From NCBI GenBank assembly GCA_017533825.1, contig JAFWIE010000031.1, forward strand, positions 107,109 through 171,108: a stretch of DNA of 64,000 nucleotides. Reading direction: 5' to 3'. Below are positions 43,510 to 52,506 of this stretch, piece after piece. The stretch's first letter is position 1, and every line of letters starts with the position of its first letter. This stretch comes from Atopobiaceae bacterium. Lineage in GTDB: Bacteria; Actinomycetota; Coriobacteriia; Coriobacteriales; Atopobiaceae. Both the position numbers and the translations under genes were made by a program. The notes below the pieces were generated by a model. The model was given only the letters and a program-made list of their open reading frames with translations, made no database searches and was not told the DNA's origin.

Positions 43510-44196
43510 CTACACGCGCACCATGCGATACCCCACACCCACGTGCGTCTGGATGTATTGCGTTCCGATCTTCTTGCGAAGATTGCCCATAAACACGCGC
43601 AACGACGCCAAGTCGCCTTCCTGACTTCCGCCCCAAGCCTCCCGTAGGATGAACTGGTGCGTGAGCACACGCCCGACGTTGCGGGCCAAGAGGCAGAGCA
43701 GGCGGTATTCGCGCGGGGTAAGATGCAGGTCCTTCCCCGCAAGGCATACCGTTCCCGCCACGAAGTCAATCTGCAGATCGCCATTCTCAAAGACAGATCC
43801 ATGCGGCTCCTCGCGCACCATGTAGCTCAGATGCCGCTCCGTCGTGCGGATACGCGCCAAGAGCTCGCCCACCGAGAACGGTTTGGAGAGGAAGTCATCC
43901 GCGCCTGCGTCGAGCGCACTAATCTTGTCGAGGTCGTCCGAGCGCGCCGAGACCACGATGATGGGCACCTGTGACCAGAGGCGGACCTTCGCAATGACCT
44001 TTTGTCCATCGATGTCGGGCAATCCCAGGTCCAACAACACGATGTCTGGGGTCGATTCGGCAATGGCAGCAACGGCCTCCTCGCCAGTCGTCGCCGATAT
44101 CCACTGGTAGCCATGCGATCCCAGAGCCGTCACGATGAGATTGCGCACGGCATCGTCGTCTTCCACCACCAGCACGCTGGTACGTTTGTCACTCAT
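43510..44196 (-). CDS. Response regulator, KdpE-like (OmpR family)
   Basis: The product is 228 residues. The receiver domain has VLVVEDDDAVRN (acidic pair), the phosphorylated Asp in IVLLDLGLPDIDG, the Ser/Thr of VVSARSDD and the Lys in FLSKPFSVGELL. A winged-helix DNA-binding domain follows (LTPREYRLLCLLARNVG, VLTHQFILREAWG, then IQTHVGVGYRMV). GGAGGAGG lies nine bases before the ATG. The start overlaps the kinase stop by eight bases. By position it probably controls one or both kup genes. Confidence 0.9.
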   Translation of the reverse strand: MSDKRTSVLVVEDDDAVRNLIVTALGSHGYQWISATTGEEAVAAIAESTPDIVLLDLGLPDIDGQKVIAKVRLWSQVPIIVVSARSDDLDKISALDAGADDFLSKPFSVGELLARIRTTERHLSYMVREEPHGSVFENGDLQIDFVAGTVCLAGKDLHLTPREYRLLCLLARNVGRVLTHQFILREAWGGSQEGDLASLRVFMGNLRKKIGTQYIQTHVGVGYRMVRV

Positions 44197-45244
44197 CGCT
44201 TGCAGCCTCCTCCAAGGGCAGCGTGAAGGAGAAGACCGCCCCATGTGGAACGGCGTCCCTCAGCTCCAGCTTACCTCCATGCGCCTCGACGACCGTGCGG
44301 CACAACGGCAACCCCAAACCAATACCGCGGCGACCGTCGGTCGACGTGCCGCCAGCAGTATAGAACGACTCAAACACGCGGGCCTTATCCTCATCACGCA
44401 CGCCGGGGCCATCGTCGGCGACCGACACCAAGGCGAAGTCCCCCTTACGGCTCACCTCGACGACGATGTGCGAGCCACGTCCCGAATGCTGGATGGCATT
44501 GTTGACGAGGTTCACCACCACCTGAACCATCACCCGGGTATCCATCCTCGCGAGCAGCAGCTCCTGCGACGGCATGTACGAGAGCTGGTGGTAGCAGACA
44601 TCGCCGCTCACATGCTGAAGTGCCTCCTCGACCACGTCATCAACCAGCTCCACATCGCTATCGAGCGCGACGCGACCGTCCTCCAGGCGTGTGATGGAGA
44701 GCAGATTCTCAACGACGCCCGTCAGCCACATGGCGTCATCGCGAATGTCTCGCAATAGCGTCTCGCGCTGCGCCTCGTCAAGCACCGCACTCTGGTCGAG
44801 AAGCATGTCTGCATTGCCCGAAATCGCCGTCAGCGGCGTGCGTAAGTCGTGCGAGACCGAACGGAGCAGGTTGGCACGCAGTTGCTCGTTCTGCGCCAGG
44901 AGCTGCGCCTCTGCCGAGGCACGCTCGCTCGAGCGCTGTTGCGTCACCAGATAGCTCGCGACACAGGCGACCACAAACATCACCACGATGGTGCCAGGGA
45001 CGTCGGCGCCTTGGATGCGGAACGAGAAACGCGGCTCGACGAGGAAGAAGTTGAAGCACATGATGGAGAGTCCCGCCGCCGCGAGGCAATACACCGCCGA
45101 CGTGGTGAAGAGCGCCGTGAGCAGCACGCCGAGGACGAATACGATCACCATCGTCGCCTCGGAGAACCCAAGCGCGTCGAGGAGCATGGCGCAGACTACC
45201 GCAACGGCCTGCAGCGCCAAGGTCGCCACAATATCTCGTGCCAT
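44189..45244 (-). CDS. Shortened KdpD-like sensor histidine kinase
   Basis: The product is 351 residues. It begins directly with four closely spaced membrane segments (LALQAVAVVCAMLLDALGF, VIVFVLGVLLTALFTTSAVY) of the type seen in the middle of KdpD. It then has the kinase core: H-box SVSHDLRTPLTAISGN, N-box VVNLVNNAIQHS, G-boxes VADDGPGVRDEDK and GIGLGLPLCR. The large cytoplasmic N-terminal KdpD and UspA-like domains of E. coli KdpD (about 400 residues) are absent. CTAGGAGGGGGGAG precedes the ATG. No kdpFABC genes are in the window; the linked targets are two kup genes. Confidence 0.88.
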   Translation of the reverse strand: MARDIVATLALQAVAVVCAMLLDALGFSEATMVIVFVLGVLLTALFTTSAVYCLAAAGLSIMCFNFFLVEPRFSFRIQGADVPGTIVVMFVVACVASYLVTQQRSSERASAEAQLLAQNEQLRANLLRSVSHDLRTPLTAISGNADMLLDQSAVLDEAQRETLLRDIRDDAMWLTGVVENLLSITRLEDGRVALDSDVELVDDVVEEALQHVSGDVCYHQLSYMPSQELLLARMDTRVMVQVVVNLVNNAIQHSGRGSHIVVEVSRKGDFALVSVADDGPGVRDEDKARVFESFYTAGGTSTDGRRGIGLGLPLCRTVVEAHGGKLELRDAVPHGAVFSFTLPLEEAASDE

Positions 45245-45431
45245 GCTCCCCCCTCCTAGAACAACTCAGGCACACTTGGGACTTGCCTTTTTCGTTCGCC
45301 CCATTGTAGGGAGACGCGGCATACGGTGTCCACGCACATAAAGATGGCATAAACATCGGAATTGAACACGATAAGGTCTATCCTTGCCTAAACCTTTTCC
45401 AATAGCGATCGCAAGAGAAGGAACAACTAAA

Positions 45432-47474
45432 ATGTCATCTGAGAAAGGCGCGCATCGCGCGATTCCCTTCAGCATGGGTATGGTGCTCGTCACCATGGGC
45501 GTAGTCTATGGCGATATCGGCACCAGCCCCATGTATACGTTGCGTGCCATCATGCACGGTAACGGTGGACTGCCCACCATGGAGCAGGACGTGGTGCTAG
45601 GAGCGCTCTCGCTCATCATCTGGACGATGACGCTCATCACCACCGTCAAGTACGTGCTCGTCGCCATGAAGGCCGACAACCACGGCGAAGGCGGCATCTT
45701 CGCCCTCTACAGTCTCGTGCGCAAGTGCGGTGGCTGGCTCATCGTTCCTGCCATGGTCGGTGGTGCCGCGCTCCTTGCCGACGGCATCCTCACCCCGGCC
45801 GTCACCGTCACCACCGCCATCGAAGGTCTCAGAACCATCGATTTGGTCCACTCGATCATCGGCGACAAGCAAGGTGTGGTGGTGCTCATCACCATCGGCA
45901 TCATCAGCGCGCTCTTCTTCGTGCAACGCGCGGGTACGAGCAGCATCGGCCGCGCGTTCGGACCTATCATGTGCCTATGGTTCGCCTTCCTCGGAACCGT
46001 CGGCATCATCCACATCGGCGCCGACCTCAACGTGCTGCGCGCCTTCAACCCGATTCGTGGCATCACGTTCCTCTTTGACGGCAAGCTCAATGCAGCCGGC
46101 CTCATGGTGCTGGGCAACGTCTTCCTGTGCACAACCGGCGCCGAGGCCCTCTACTCCGACATGGGTCACGTAGGCAAGGCCAACGTCTACGCAAGCTGGC
46201 CCGTGGTCAAGGCATGCCTCATCCTCAACTACCTCGGGCAAGGCGCCTGGATTCTCTCCATGCGCGACAACCCTGAGCTTGCTGCCATGGGGACCACGAT
46301 GAACCCCTTCTTTGAGATGCTCCCCGACCAGCTGCGCGTCTTTGCCGTCGTGCTCTCCACCCTCGCCGCAATCATCGCGAGCCAGGCACTCATCACCGGC
46401 AGCTTCTCAATCGTGAGCGAGGCAATCAGCCTCGACCTCATGCCGCACATGAAGATCGAGTATCCCACCGAGCAGAAGGGCCAGCTCTACATCCCGCTGA
46501 TCAACAACATCCTGTGGGTCGGCTGCATCGGCGTCGTGCTCTTCTTCAAGAGCTCGGAGCGCATGGAGTCCGCATACGGCCTCGCCATCACCGTCACCAT
46601 GCTCATGACCACCATCCTGCTTACGATGTTCCTGGCCGACGTACGAGGCCGCAAGGCCCTGGCCGTCCCGTTTGCGCTCTTCTTTGGCGCCATCGAGTCG
46701 TTCTTCTTCTTTTCGAGCCTTACCAAGTTCACGCATGGCGGTTACGTGACGGTCCTGCTCGCCTTCGCCATCTTCCTCGTCATGTACATTTGGCACCGCG
46801 GCACGCAGGTTGAGATGAGCCAACGCATCAACCTGCCCGTCGCGACGTACCTCGGTCAGCTGGACGAGCTGAGGAACTACAACGACATCCCCTACCTTGC
46901 CGACAACCTGGTGTTCCTCACCAACGACCCGAACACCGAGACCCTCGACCGCGACATCCTGTATTCCATTCTCGACAAGCGCCCCAAGCGTGCCAAGGCC
47001 TACTGGTTCCTCAACGTCTCCGTGACGGACGAGCCCTACACGCACGAGTTCTGGGTCAACGACTTTGGGACCGACTACGTCTTTAAGGTGCAGCTGCGCC
47101 TGGGCTTCCGCGTCAACCAGCGCGTCAACGAGTACCTGTACCAAATCGTCGCCGCAATGGTCGATCAGGGACGCCTCCCGGCTCAGGAGCATCGATTCTC
47201 GATCTACGAGCGCACCGGACATGTGGGCGACTTCAGGTTCTGCCTGGTACGCAAGGTTCCCACGACGTCCGCCGACATCTCTTCGTGGGACCTCACCGTC
47301 CTGAAGGCGAAGTACCTCATCCGCGCTGCGTGCGGGTCACCCTCTCACTGGTACGGCCTTACCAATGCAAGCGTCATGTACGAGTACGTCCCCCTCTTCG
47401 TGGGTGCCAAGAAGCAGCATGTGCTACGCTACGTGGAGATGCCCACTACCTCGGAGACTGCCTCGGACGATTAG
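45432..47474 (+). CDS. kup: Kup-type potassium transporter, copy 2
   Basis: The product is 680 residues. GAAGGA lies about ten bases before ATG 45432, and the longer frame has no better site. All Kup features seen in copy 1 are repeated (GVVYGDIGTSPMYTL, KADNHGEGGIFALYSLV, TTGAEALYSDMGHVGKANVY), with the C-terminal soluble domain (FSIYERTGHVGDFRFCLVRK). The two proteins probably arose by duplication and may differ in affinity or regulation. It is divergent from the kinase gene across 187 bases. The ydcF-like gene follows after 38 bases and may be cotranscribed. Confidence 0.95.
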   Translation: MSSEKGAHRAIPFSMGMVLVTMGVVYGDIGTSPMYTLRAIMHGNGGLPTMEQDVVLGALSLIIWTMTLITTVKYVLVAMKADNHGEGGIFALYSLVRKCGGWLIVPAMVGGAALLADGILTPAVTVTTAIEGLRTIDLVHSIIGDKQGVVVLITIGIISALFFVQRAGTSSIGRAFGPIMCLWFAFLGTVGIIHIGADLNVLRAFNPIRGITFLFDGKLNAAGLMVLGNVFLCTTGAEALYSDMGHVGKANVYASWPVVKACLILNYLGQGAWILSMRDNPELAAMGTTMNPFFEMLPDQLRVFAVVLSTLAAIIASQALITGSFSIVSEAISLDLMPHMKIEYPTEQKGQLYIPLINNILWVGCIGVVLFFKSSERMESAYGLAITVTMLMTTILLTMFLADVRGRKALAVPFALFFGAIESFFFFSSLTKFTHGGYVTVLLAFAIFLVMYIWHRGTQVEMSQRINLPVATYLGQLDELRNYNDIPYLADNLVFLTNDPNTETLDRDILYSILDKRPKRAKAYWFLNVSVTDEPYTHEFWVNDFGTDYVFKVQLRLGFRVNQRVNEYLYQIVAAMVDQGRLPAQEHRFSIYERTGHVGDFRFCLVRKVPTTSADISSWDLTVLKAKYLIRAACGSPSHWYGLTNASVMYEYVPLFVGAKKQHVLRYVEMPTTSETASDD

Positions 47475-47512
47475 CGGGCAGGTTTCGAACGGTCGACGCG
47501 GACGGAAGGCTT

Positions 47513-48391
47513 ATGCAGGAGCACGTAACGGAGGCCAAAGCCCGCGAGAAGCGGCTCGGACCCGCTGTGGCTATCTTTCAAATCGGCTGCATGCTCGCTG
47601 GGACGTGGATGTTCGCAGGGGCTCATGGCAACGGTCATGGGTCCCTGTGGCTTTGCGCGCTCGTCGCCTGGCTTCTTCCGAACGCCTCAAACATGTGCTA
47701 CTGGATAACACATCACAAGACGAATGTCGGTATGCTCTTTCCTGCAATCGCCTCGATTGCGCCCGCCTCGCTCGCAGCACTCTTGTGGGCAGACCTTGAC
47801 GGCGTACTCGAAGGCTTGCTCTGGGTCGCGTTCGTCATTTCGTGCGGCACGATCGCGCTCTGCGTCTTTTGGTTCGGTAGGCTCCATTCCGTCTATGCCC
47901 ACGCCCCAAAAGCCGAGCACGACGCCATCATCATCGTGCTGGGCGGCACGATTCGCAACGGGCTGCCGTGTCCCACGCTCGTCCAGCGTCTCAAGAAGGC
48001 GGAAGAGCTGTGGCACGACTCACCCGACCGCATGCTCGTGCTTACGGGAGGACCCGTTCCCGATGATCCTGACGAAAGGACCGAAGCCGACTACATGGCA
48101 GGCTTTCTCGCCTCGCATGGCGTCCCGCGCAAGAGCATGCTGCTCGAGCGCAAGGCACTCGACACCGCGCAGAACATCTGCAATTCGCTCGCGCTCCTAG
48201 AAGAGTCGCAGGATGGCGAGGCAGTCGCCGGGCGACAACTCTGCGTCCTGACCAGCAACTATCATCTCTATCGGGCTGTGACGGAGGGACGCAAGCATGG
48301 CGTGGACCTCGTGCCCATCGCCTGCCCCACACCGCCCATCAGTTGTCTGCAGCAATGGAGTCGCGAGATTCTGGCTATCCTGCTCAGCTAG
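47513..48391 (+). CDS. YdcF/DUF218-type membrane protein
   Basis: The product is 292 residues. Four to five hydrophobic segments fill the first 130 residues (IFQIGCMLAGTWMFAG, LWLCALVAWLLPNAS, IASIAPASLAALLWADL, VAFVISCGTIALCVFWFG). The C-terminal DUF218 domain follows: AIIIVLGGTIRNG, the Asp/Arg-rich RMLVLTGGPVPDD and RTEADYMAGFLASHGVPRK, and LTSNYHLYRA. Proteins of this type are implied in envelope processes (SanA/ElyC-like), though reactions are unproven. GGAAGG lies upstream of the ATG. It directly follows kup copy 2. Confidence 0.82.
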   Translation: MQEHVTEAKAREKRLGPAVAIFQIGCMLAGTWMFAGAHGNGHGSLWLCALVAWLLPNASNMCYWITHHKTNVGMLFPAIASIAPASLAALLWADLDGVLEGLLWVAFVISCGTIALCVFWFGRLHSVYAHAPKAEHDAIIIVLGGTIRNGLPCPTLVQRLKKAEELWHDSPDRMLVLTGGPVPDDPDERTEADYMAGFLASHGVPRKSMLLERKALDTAQNICNSLALLEESQDGEAVAGRQLCVLTSNYHLYRAVTEGRKHGVDLVPIACPTPPISCLQQWSREILAILLS

Positions 48392-48393
48392 CT

Positions 48394-48428
48394 GGGGTCC
48401 ACGGGGAGCTATCCCCCCAGTGAACCCC
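48394..48428. terminator. Hairpin between the ydcF-like and GH2 genes (convergent)
   Basis: GGGGTCCAC-GGGG pairs imperfectly with CCCC-CAGTGAACCCC. It lies between convergent stop codons; there is no T-tract, so confidence is limited. Confidence 0.45.
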
Positions 48429-48460
48429 CTCGTGAGGCCTTATCCTCGCAGGCCGCCAAG

Positions 48461-50320
48461 TCAGCCCAACTTGTTGACGCGACGGTCGTAGGTGAGGATG
48501 CCGTTGGTCTCCTCCTCGACGTCACTCACCTGCGTATAGACGAAGCCCGCAAGGCCCTGCTCCTCCAGGGCGTCCATCTCGGCAAGCAGCGCACGCAGGG
48601 CGTCACGCCATGCGTTGATGTCATCGAACGCATCGTAGCCATACGTGATGTCTGGTACCGAGACATGTCCCTCCACCGGACACGTCAGCCCCCCAAACTC
48701 GTCTATGATGAACGCCCGCGCGGCACCCGCGGCTTGCCGCCTTGCATGGGGATCCTTGTACACGCGCATGCTCCTAAAGTAGTTGTGCACCGCGTAATAG
48801 TCGCCCGCACCTTGGTCGTACCATCCGCTCGTCGCGACGAATGGCCGCGATGAATCCTGCGCCCGCAGCTCTTCTGTCATCTGCTTCGAGGAGAACTGGC
48901 CCCACGACTCGTTGAAGACTACCCACGTGACCACGCATGGGTGATGCGTAAGCCGGGCAATGGCCGCATGAGCCGTCTGCAGCCATTCCGTACGATATGC
49001 CTCGTCATCGGCCCCATAGCGCTGCCACGCGCGTGGGGTTGTGTCTTTACCGCTCGACCACGAGCGACGAAAGAGCGTGGGTATGTTGACACTCGCCCAC
49101 TCCTCGGGAATGCCGCCCCCGCTCACCATGTCTTGGAAGACGAGCATCCCCAGTCGGTCGCAGTGCCAGTACCAGCGCTCGGACTCCAGCTTGATGTGCT
49201 TACGCAGCATGTTGAAGCCCGCCTCGCGCATCGACTCGATGTCGGCCACGAGCGCCTCGTCGGAAGGCGCGGTCATGAGGCCCTCGGGCCAGTATCCCTG
49301 GTCGAGAACCCCGCGCAGGAACAACGGCCTGTGGTTCAGGCAGAAGCGCGCCACCCCATCGGCGTCCCGCTCGATGCCAACCGTCCTGAACGCGCAGTAG
49401 CTACGCACCTCGTCAGTCGCGTAGGTGACGTGAATGCCATATAGATAGGGGTCGTCCACGTTCCAGAGGTGGGGTGCGGGAACCGCAAGGCGCACGGCAA
49501 GCGACGTTTCCGCGGCTCGTGCGCTCGAACGCGCCACGGGCTCCCCCAGGTCATCGAGCAGCTCGACCGTCAGCTCATGTCCCGGATCGCTGAGCTGGGC
49601 CTCCACGTCGAGCGTCCCCGCGTCAACATCCGGCTGCAGACTCAGCGAGACCACATGCACCGCATCGATGACCTCGAGCCACACACTCTGCCAGATGCCG
49701 CTCTGTGCGGTGTACCACATGTTCCCACGCACGATGCGTTGCTTGCCCCGAAGCTGGGTCCCCTGCTCACTGGGATCAAAGACGCACAATTCGATGACGT
49801 TCTCGCCGTGCCTCGCAACGCTCGTGATATCCGCGTCCACAGGCAGATAACCACCCACATGCGTGGTAATCTGGCTCCCGTTTACATAGAGTGCGCACGC
49901 ATAGTCCACCGCTTCGAAATGCAGCAGCAGGCACTTGTCATCTAACGGCCCATCGAGCTCGAACACGCGACGATACCACAGCAGCTGCGTGGGGAGGAGC
50001 TGCCTGCCCACGCCACTCAGGTGCGCTTCCGGCGAGAACGGCACCAGAATCTTCCCGTCCCACTCCTCAGGCGCCGTAGCCGCTTCCCACTCGTGTCGTG
50101 CATCAGCCGCATCGTAGATGGCATAGTCCCACCATCCGTTGAGGCTCTGCCACGTCGCACGCTCAAACTGGGGGCGCGGATATTCGGGAAGGACCATCTC
50201 GCAATCGAGCGCATCACCCCAGCTCGTCGTGAGGGGAACGAGCTTCGAGTCCTGCGGCGCGTCCGGTCGCGCCTTCAGCACGCGCTTGATGTCCAAGTCC
50301 ATGATTCTACGCTTTGCCAC
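48461..50320 (-). CDS. Glycoside hydrolase family 2 enzyme
   Basis: The product is 619 residues, with a sugar-binding jelly roll (WQSLNGWWDYAIYDAAD at about 50), an Ig-like middle and a TIM barrel. The acid/base Glu is in VTWVVFNESWGQF and the nucleophile Glu in FIIDEFGGL, both in the usual order. GH2 enzymes include beta-galactosidase, glucuronidase and mannosidase; the short length fits a beta-glucuronidase or small beta-galactosidase type, and the substrate is open. No signal peptide is present, so the sugar must be imported first. The start is GTG after GGGGAG; an ATG six codons on is the alternative. No sugar transporter is nearby. Confidence 0.88.
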   Translation of the reverse strand: MAKRRIMDLDIKRVLKARPDAPQDSKLVPLTTSWGDALDCEMVLPEYPRPQFERATWQSLNGWWDYAIYDAADARHEWEAATAPEEWDGKILVPFSPEAHLSGVGRQLLPTQLLWYRRVFELDGPLDDKCLLLHFEAVDYACALYVNGSQITTHVGGYLPVDADITSVARHGENVIELCVFDPSEQGTQLRGKQRIVRGNMWYTAQSGIWQSVWLEVIDAVHVVSLSLQPDVDAGTLDVEAQLSDPGHELTVELLDDLGEPVARSSARAAETSLAVRLAVPAPHLWNVDDPYLYGIHVTYATDEVRSYCAFRTVGIERDADGVARFCLNHRPLFLRGVLDQGYWPEGLMTAPSDEALVADIESMREAGFNMLRKHIKLESERWYWHCDRLGMLVFQDMVSGGGIPEEWASVNIPTLFRRSWSSGKDTTPRAWQRYGADDEAYRTEWLQTAHAAIARLTHHPCVVTWVVFNESWGQFSSKQMTEELRAQDSSRPFVATSGWYDQGAGDYYAVHNYFRSMRVYKDPHARRQAAGAARAFIIDEFGGLTCPVEGHVSVPDITYGYDAFDDINAWRDALRALLAEMDALEEQGLAGFVYTQVSDVEEETNGILTYDRRVNKLG

Positions 50321-50668
50321 TGTGCGTCACGCTCCCCTCATCACCAACAACCATTACTGCTGCGCTGATTCTATCGCAAAGCGACGACGACAAGGAGACC
50401 GGTCATTTGTCATGGGGGCAACGCACCGTACACGGACACCAGCGCATCGGGGGCACCCATCGCGCGCGGACACCGGCGCATCGGGAGCACCCATCGCACA
50501 CGGACACCGGCGCATCGGGAGCACCCCTTTGCACACGGACACCGCCATGCCAGAAGCACCCCCATCGGGAACTGAGTTACCTGCCGTTCTCCCATCCCCG
50601 ACGTCTGCACGGAATGGTGTTCTGATATGGTAATAATGTCGAGACATGAGGACCGCGGAGGATCAACC
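50321..50668. other. 348-base intergenic region upstream of the hydrogenase/GGDEF gene
   Basis: It holds the 34-bp tandem array described separately and an AT-richer stretch (GATATGGTAATAATG) at about 50622-50640 that could carry the promoter. No convincing gene is present. The intergenic position and 34-base period argue against coding. Confidence 0.6.
50427..50562. repeat. 34-bp tandem repeat array, about four copies
   Basis: Units start at 50427, 50461, 50495 and about 50529, with the core CGGACACCGGCGCATCGGGA followed by GCACCCAT. The second and third are nearly identical and the first differs at a few positions; the last is diverged. There are no unique spacers, so it is a simple tandem array rather than CRISPR. 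Confidence 0.8.
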
Positions 50669-52432
50669 ATGGCGGAGGAACTGATATTCACCAACGAGCG
50701 TTGCGTGGGCTGCAACAGATGTGTGCGCATCTGCAGCTCGTTTGGCGCGAGCGTCTCGGATAGTGGTCCCAAGCACTCGTCCATTCTCATCAACTCCGAG
50801 CGATGCATCGTGTGTGGCGCATGCATCGACGTGTGCGCGCATGGCGCACGCAATTACCTCGACGACACCGACCGCCTCTTCGCGGACCTCGCAGCTGGTG
50901 AGCCAATCACCCTACTCGTCGCGCCCTCCTTCGAGGCGAAGTACCCCAATGAGTTCCGCGCCGCCTTCGGCACCCTCAGGCGTCTGGGCGCACGACGTAT
51001 ACTGCCCGTCTCGTTCGGGGCCGACATCTGCACCTGGGCGTATCTCAAGCATATCGAGAGAGGGGACGTACGGTCGCCCGTCTCCACCTCGTGCCCCGTG
51101 GTCGTCTCCTACATCGAGCATTGGGCGCCCGAGCTGATGGAGCGCCTGATGCCTGTAAAGAGCCCCCTCATGTGCCTCGCGACCTACTGCAGGGAAGAGC
51201 TGCACATGAGCGAAAAGTTCGCATTTGTGGGGCCCTGCATCGGAAAGACCCTCGAAGTACAGCGATACCCGGACCTCGTTCAGTACAACGTCACCTTTCC
51301 CAAGCTGATGGAGCGCATTCGCGCGCTCAAGGCCTCTGAAGAATCGGCATACGACGAGCTCGAGCATGGTCTCGGCTCCTACTACCCCGCCCCCGGTGGC
51401 CTCGCCGACAATGTCCGCTGGTTCCTCGGCGACGATACCCCCATCCGGATCGTCTCGGGCAAGCAGTACCTGTACGAGCGCTTCGAGAGCAATCGCCGCA
51501 AGGTGTTCTCGAAGAATCTCCCGTATGCGCTCATCGATGCACTCAACTGCCAGGAGGGCTGCATTGAGGGAACCGCGCGCGCAGCCGAGGACCATGAGGA
51601 CAGCGGACTGGCATATATAAACGAGATTCGCACAAGAAGCAAGAGTCCTCGAGAAACATCCCCTTGGTACCAAGGGCAGACACCCGCCGAACGCCTACAA
51701 CGTCTCAACCAGCTCTTCGCGGGCCTCGATGTCGAATCGTACCGCGCAACGTTCATCGACCAGAGCACGACCTGCAGCGTCTCGCTTCCCACTGCCGAGG
51801 AAGCAGAGGAGATTTATCGTTCGCTCCGCAAGGAGGATCCCGAATCGAGGCAGATCAACTGTTCCGCATGTGGGTACGAGAGCTGCCAAGAGATGGTCGT
51901 GGCCATCCACAATGGGTTCAACAGTCGCTACAACTGCGTGTACTTCGAGAAGGAAGAGGCACTGTACCTCTCGCGCATGTCGTTTGGTGATCAGCTCACG
52001 GGAGTAATGAATCGCAATGCCCTCGAACGCCTTACCCACGACATCTTTGGCGGCAACCACGCGCTGGGAATGATCGTCGCCGACATCAATGGACTCAAGC
52101 AGGAGAACGACACGAACGGACATGCGGCGGGAGACCTGCTCATCGTGGCAACTGCCACGGCCCTCGCCAATAAGTTTGGCCGTGAGTGCGTGTTTCGCAC
52201 GGGAGGCGATGAATTCCTTGTCGTCTTGCAGGACTACACCAAGGATGAGATCGCAGCGGGCATGGCGCAAGTCAAGGAGCATCTGCATATGCTGGGAATG
52301 AGCGCGTCGATGGGCATGTCGTATACGGAGAAATACTCAGGTGAGTTCGAGGTACTGCAGCGACTTGCCGACGCGGAGATGTACCAAGACAAGGCCGTGT
52401 ACTACGCGACAACTGGCTTGGAGCGGCGCTAA
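50669..52432 (+). CDS. [FeFe]-hydrogenase-like iron-sulfur sensor fused to a GGDEF domain
   Basis: The product is 587 residues; CGGAGG lies seven bases before the ATG. Two 4Fe-4S motifs come first (Cys 12/15/18/22 and 46/49/52/56). An [FeFe]-hydrogenase-like domain spans about 75-330. The cysteines that hold the H-cluster cubane are present: Cys142 in TSCPVVV, Cys190 in VGPCIGK, and Cys294/298 in LNCQEGC. L1 has one Cys rather than TSCCP, as in the sensory (HydS-like) groups. A further Fe-S motif CSACGYESC follows at 398-406 with Cys423, then a GGDEF domain with intact TGGDEF (512-516) and DINGLKQEND. It probably makes cyclic di-GMP in response to redox state or H2; this is inference. No maturation genes are in the window. 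Confidence 0.85.
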   Translation: MAEELIFTNERCVGCNRCVRICSSFGASVSDSGPKHSSILINSERCIVCGACIDVCAHGARNYLDDTDRLFADLAAGEPITLLVAPSFEAKYPNEFRAAFGTLRRLGARRILPVSFGADICTWAYLKHIERGDVRSPVSTSCPVVVSYIEHWAPELMERLMPVKSPLMCLATYCREELHMSEKFAFVGPCIGKTLEVQRYPDLVQYNVTFPKLMERIRALKASEESAYDELEHGLGSYYPAPGGLADNVRWFLGDDTPIRIVSGKQYLYERFESNRRKVFSKNLPYALIDALNCQEGCIEGTARAAEDHEDSGLAYINEIRTRSKSPRETSPWYQGQTPAERLQRLNQLFAGLDVESYRATFIDQSTTCSVSLPTAEEAEEIYRSLRKEDPESRQINCSACGYESCQEMVVAIHNGFNSRYNCVYFEKEEALYLSRMSFGDQLTGVMNRNALERLTHDIFGGNHALGMIVADINGLKQENDTNGHAAGDLLIVATATALANKFGRECVFRTGGDEFLVVLQDYTKDEIAAGMAQVKEHLHMLGMSASMGMSYTEKYSGEFEVLQRLADAEMYQDKAVYYATTGLERR

Positions 52433-52439
52433 AGCATGA

Positions 52440-52466
52440 GGGGGATGGCAATTGGCCATCCCCCTT
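52440..52466. terminator. Terminator between the hydrogenase/GGDEF gene and the next gene (convergent)
   Basis: GGGGGATGGC pairs with GCCATCCCCC around a 5-nt loop, followed by TT, eight bases after the stop codon. Confidence 0.65.
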
Positions 52467-52506
52467 CGGACGCTCACGTCATTGAACGCTTGGTCTCGTG
52501 AGGCGT

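Noticed and set aside
45245..45431. Cyclic-di-AMP riboswitch before kup copy 2
   Set aside because: The space is short and I could not find the conserved ydaO core.
50427..50562. Possible CRISPR array
   Set aside because: The 34-bp units follow each other directly with no unique spacers, and no cas gene is present.
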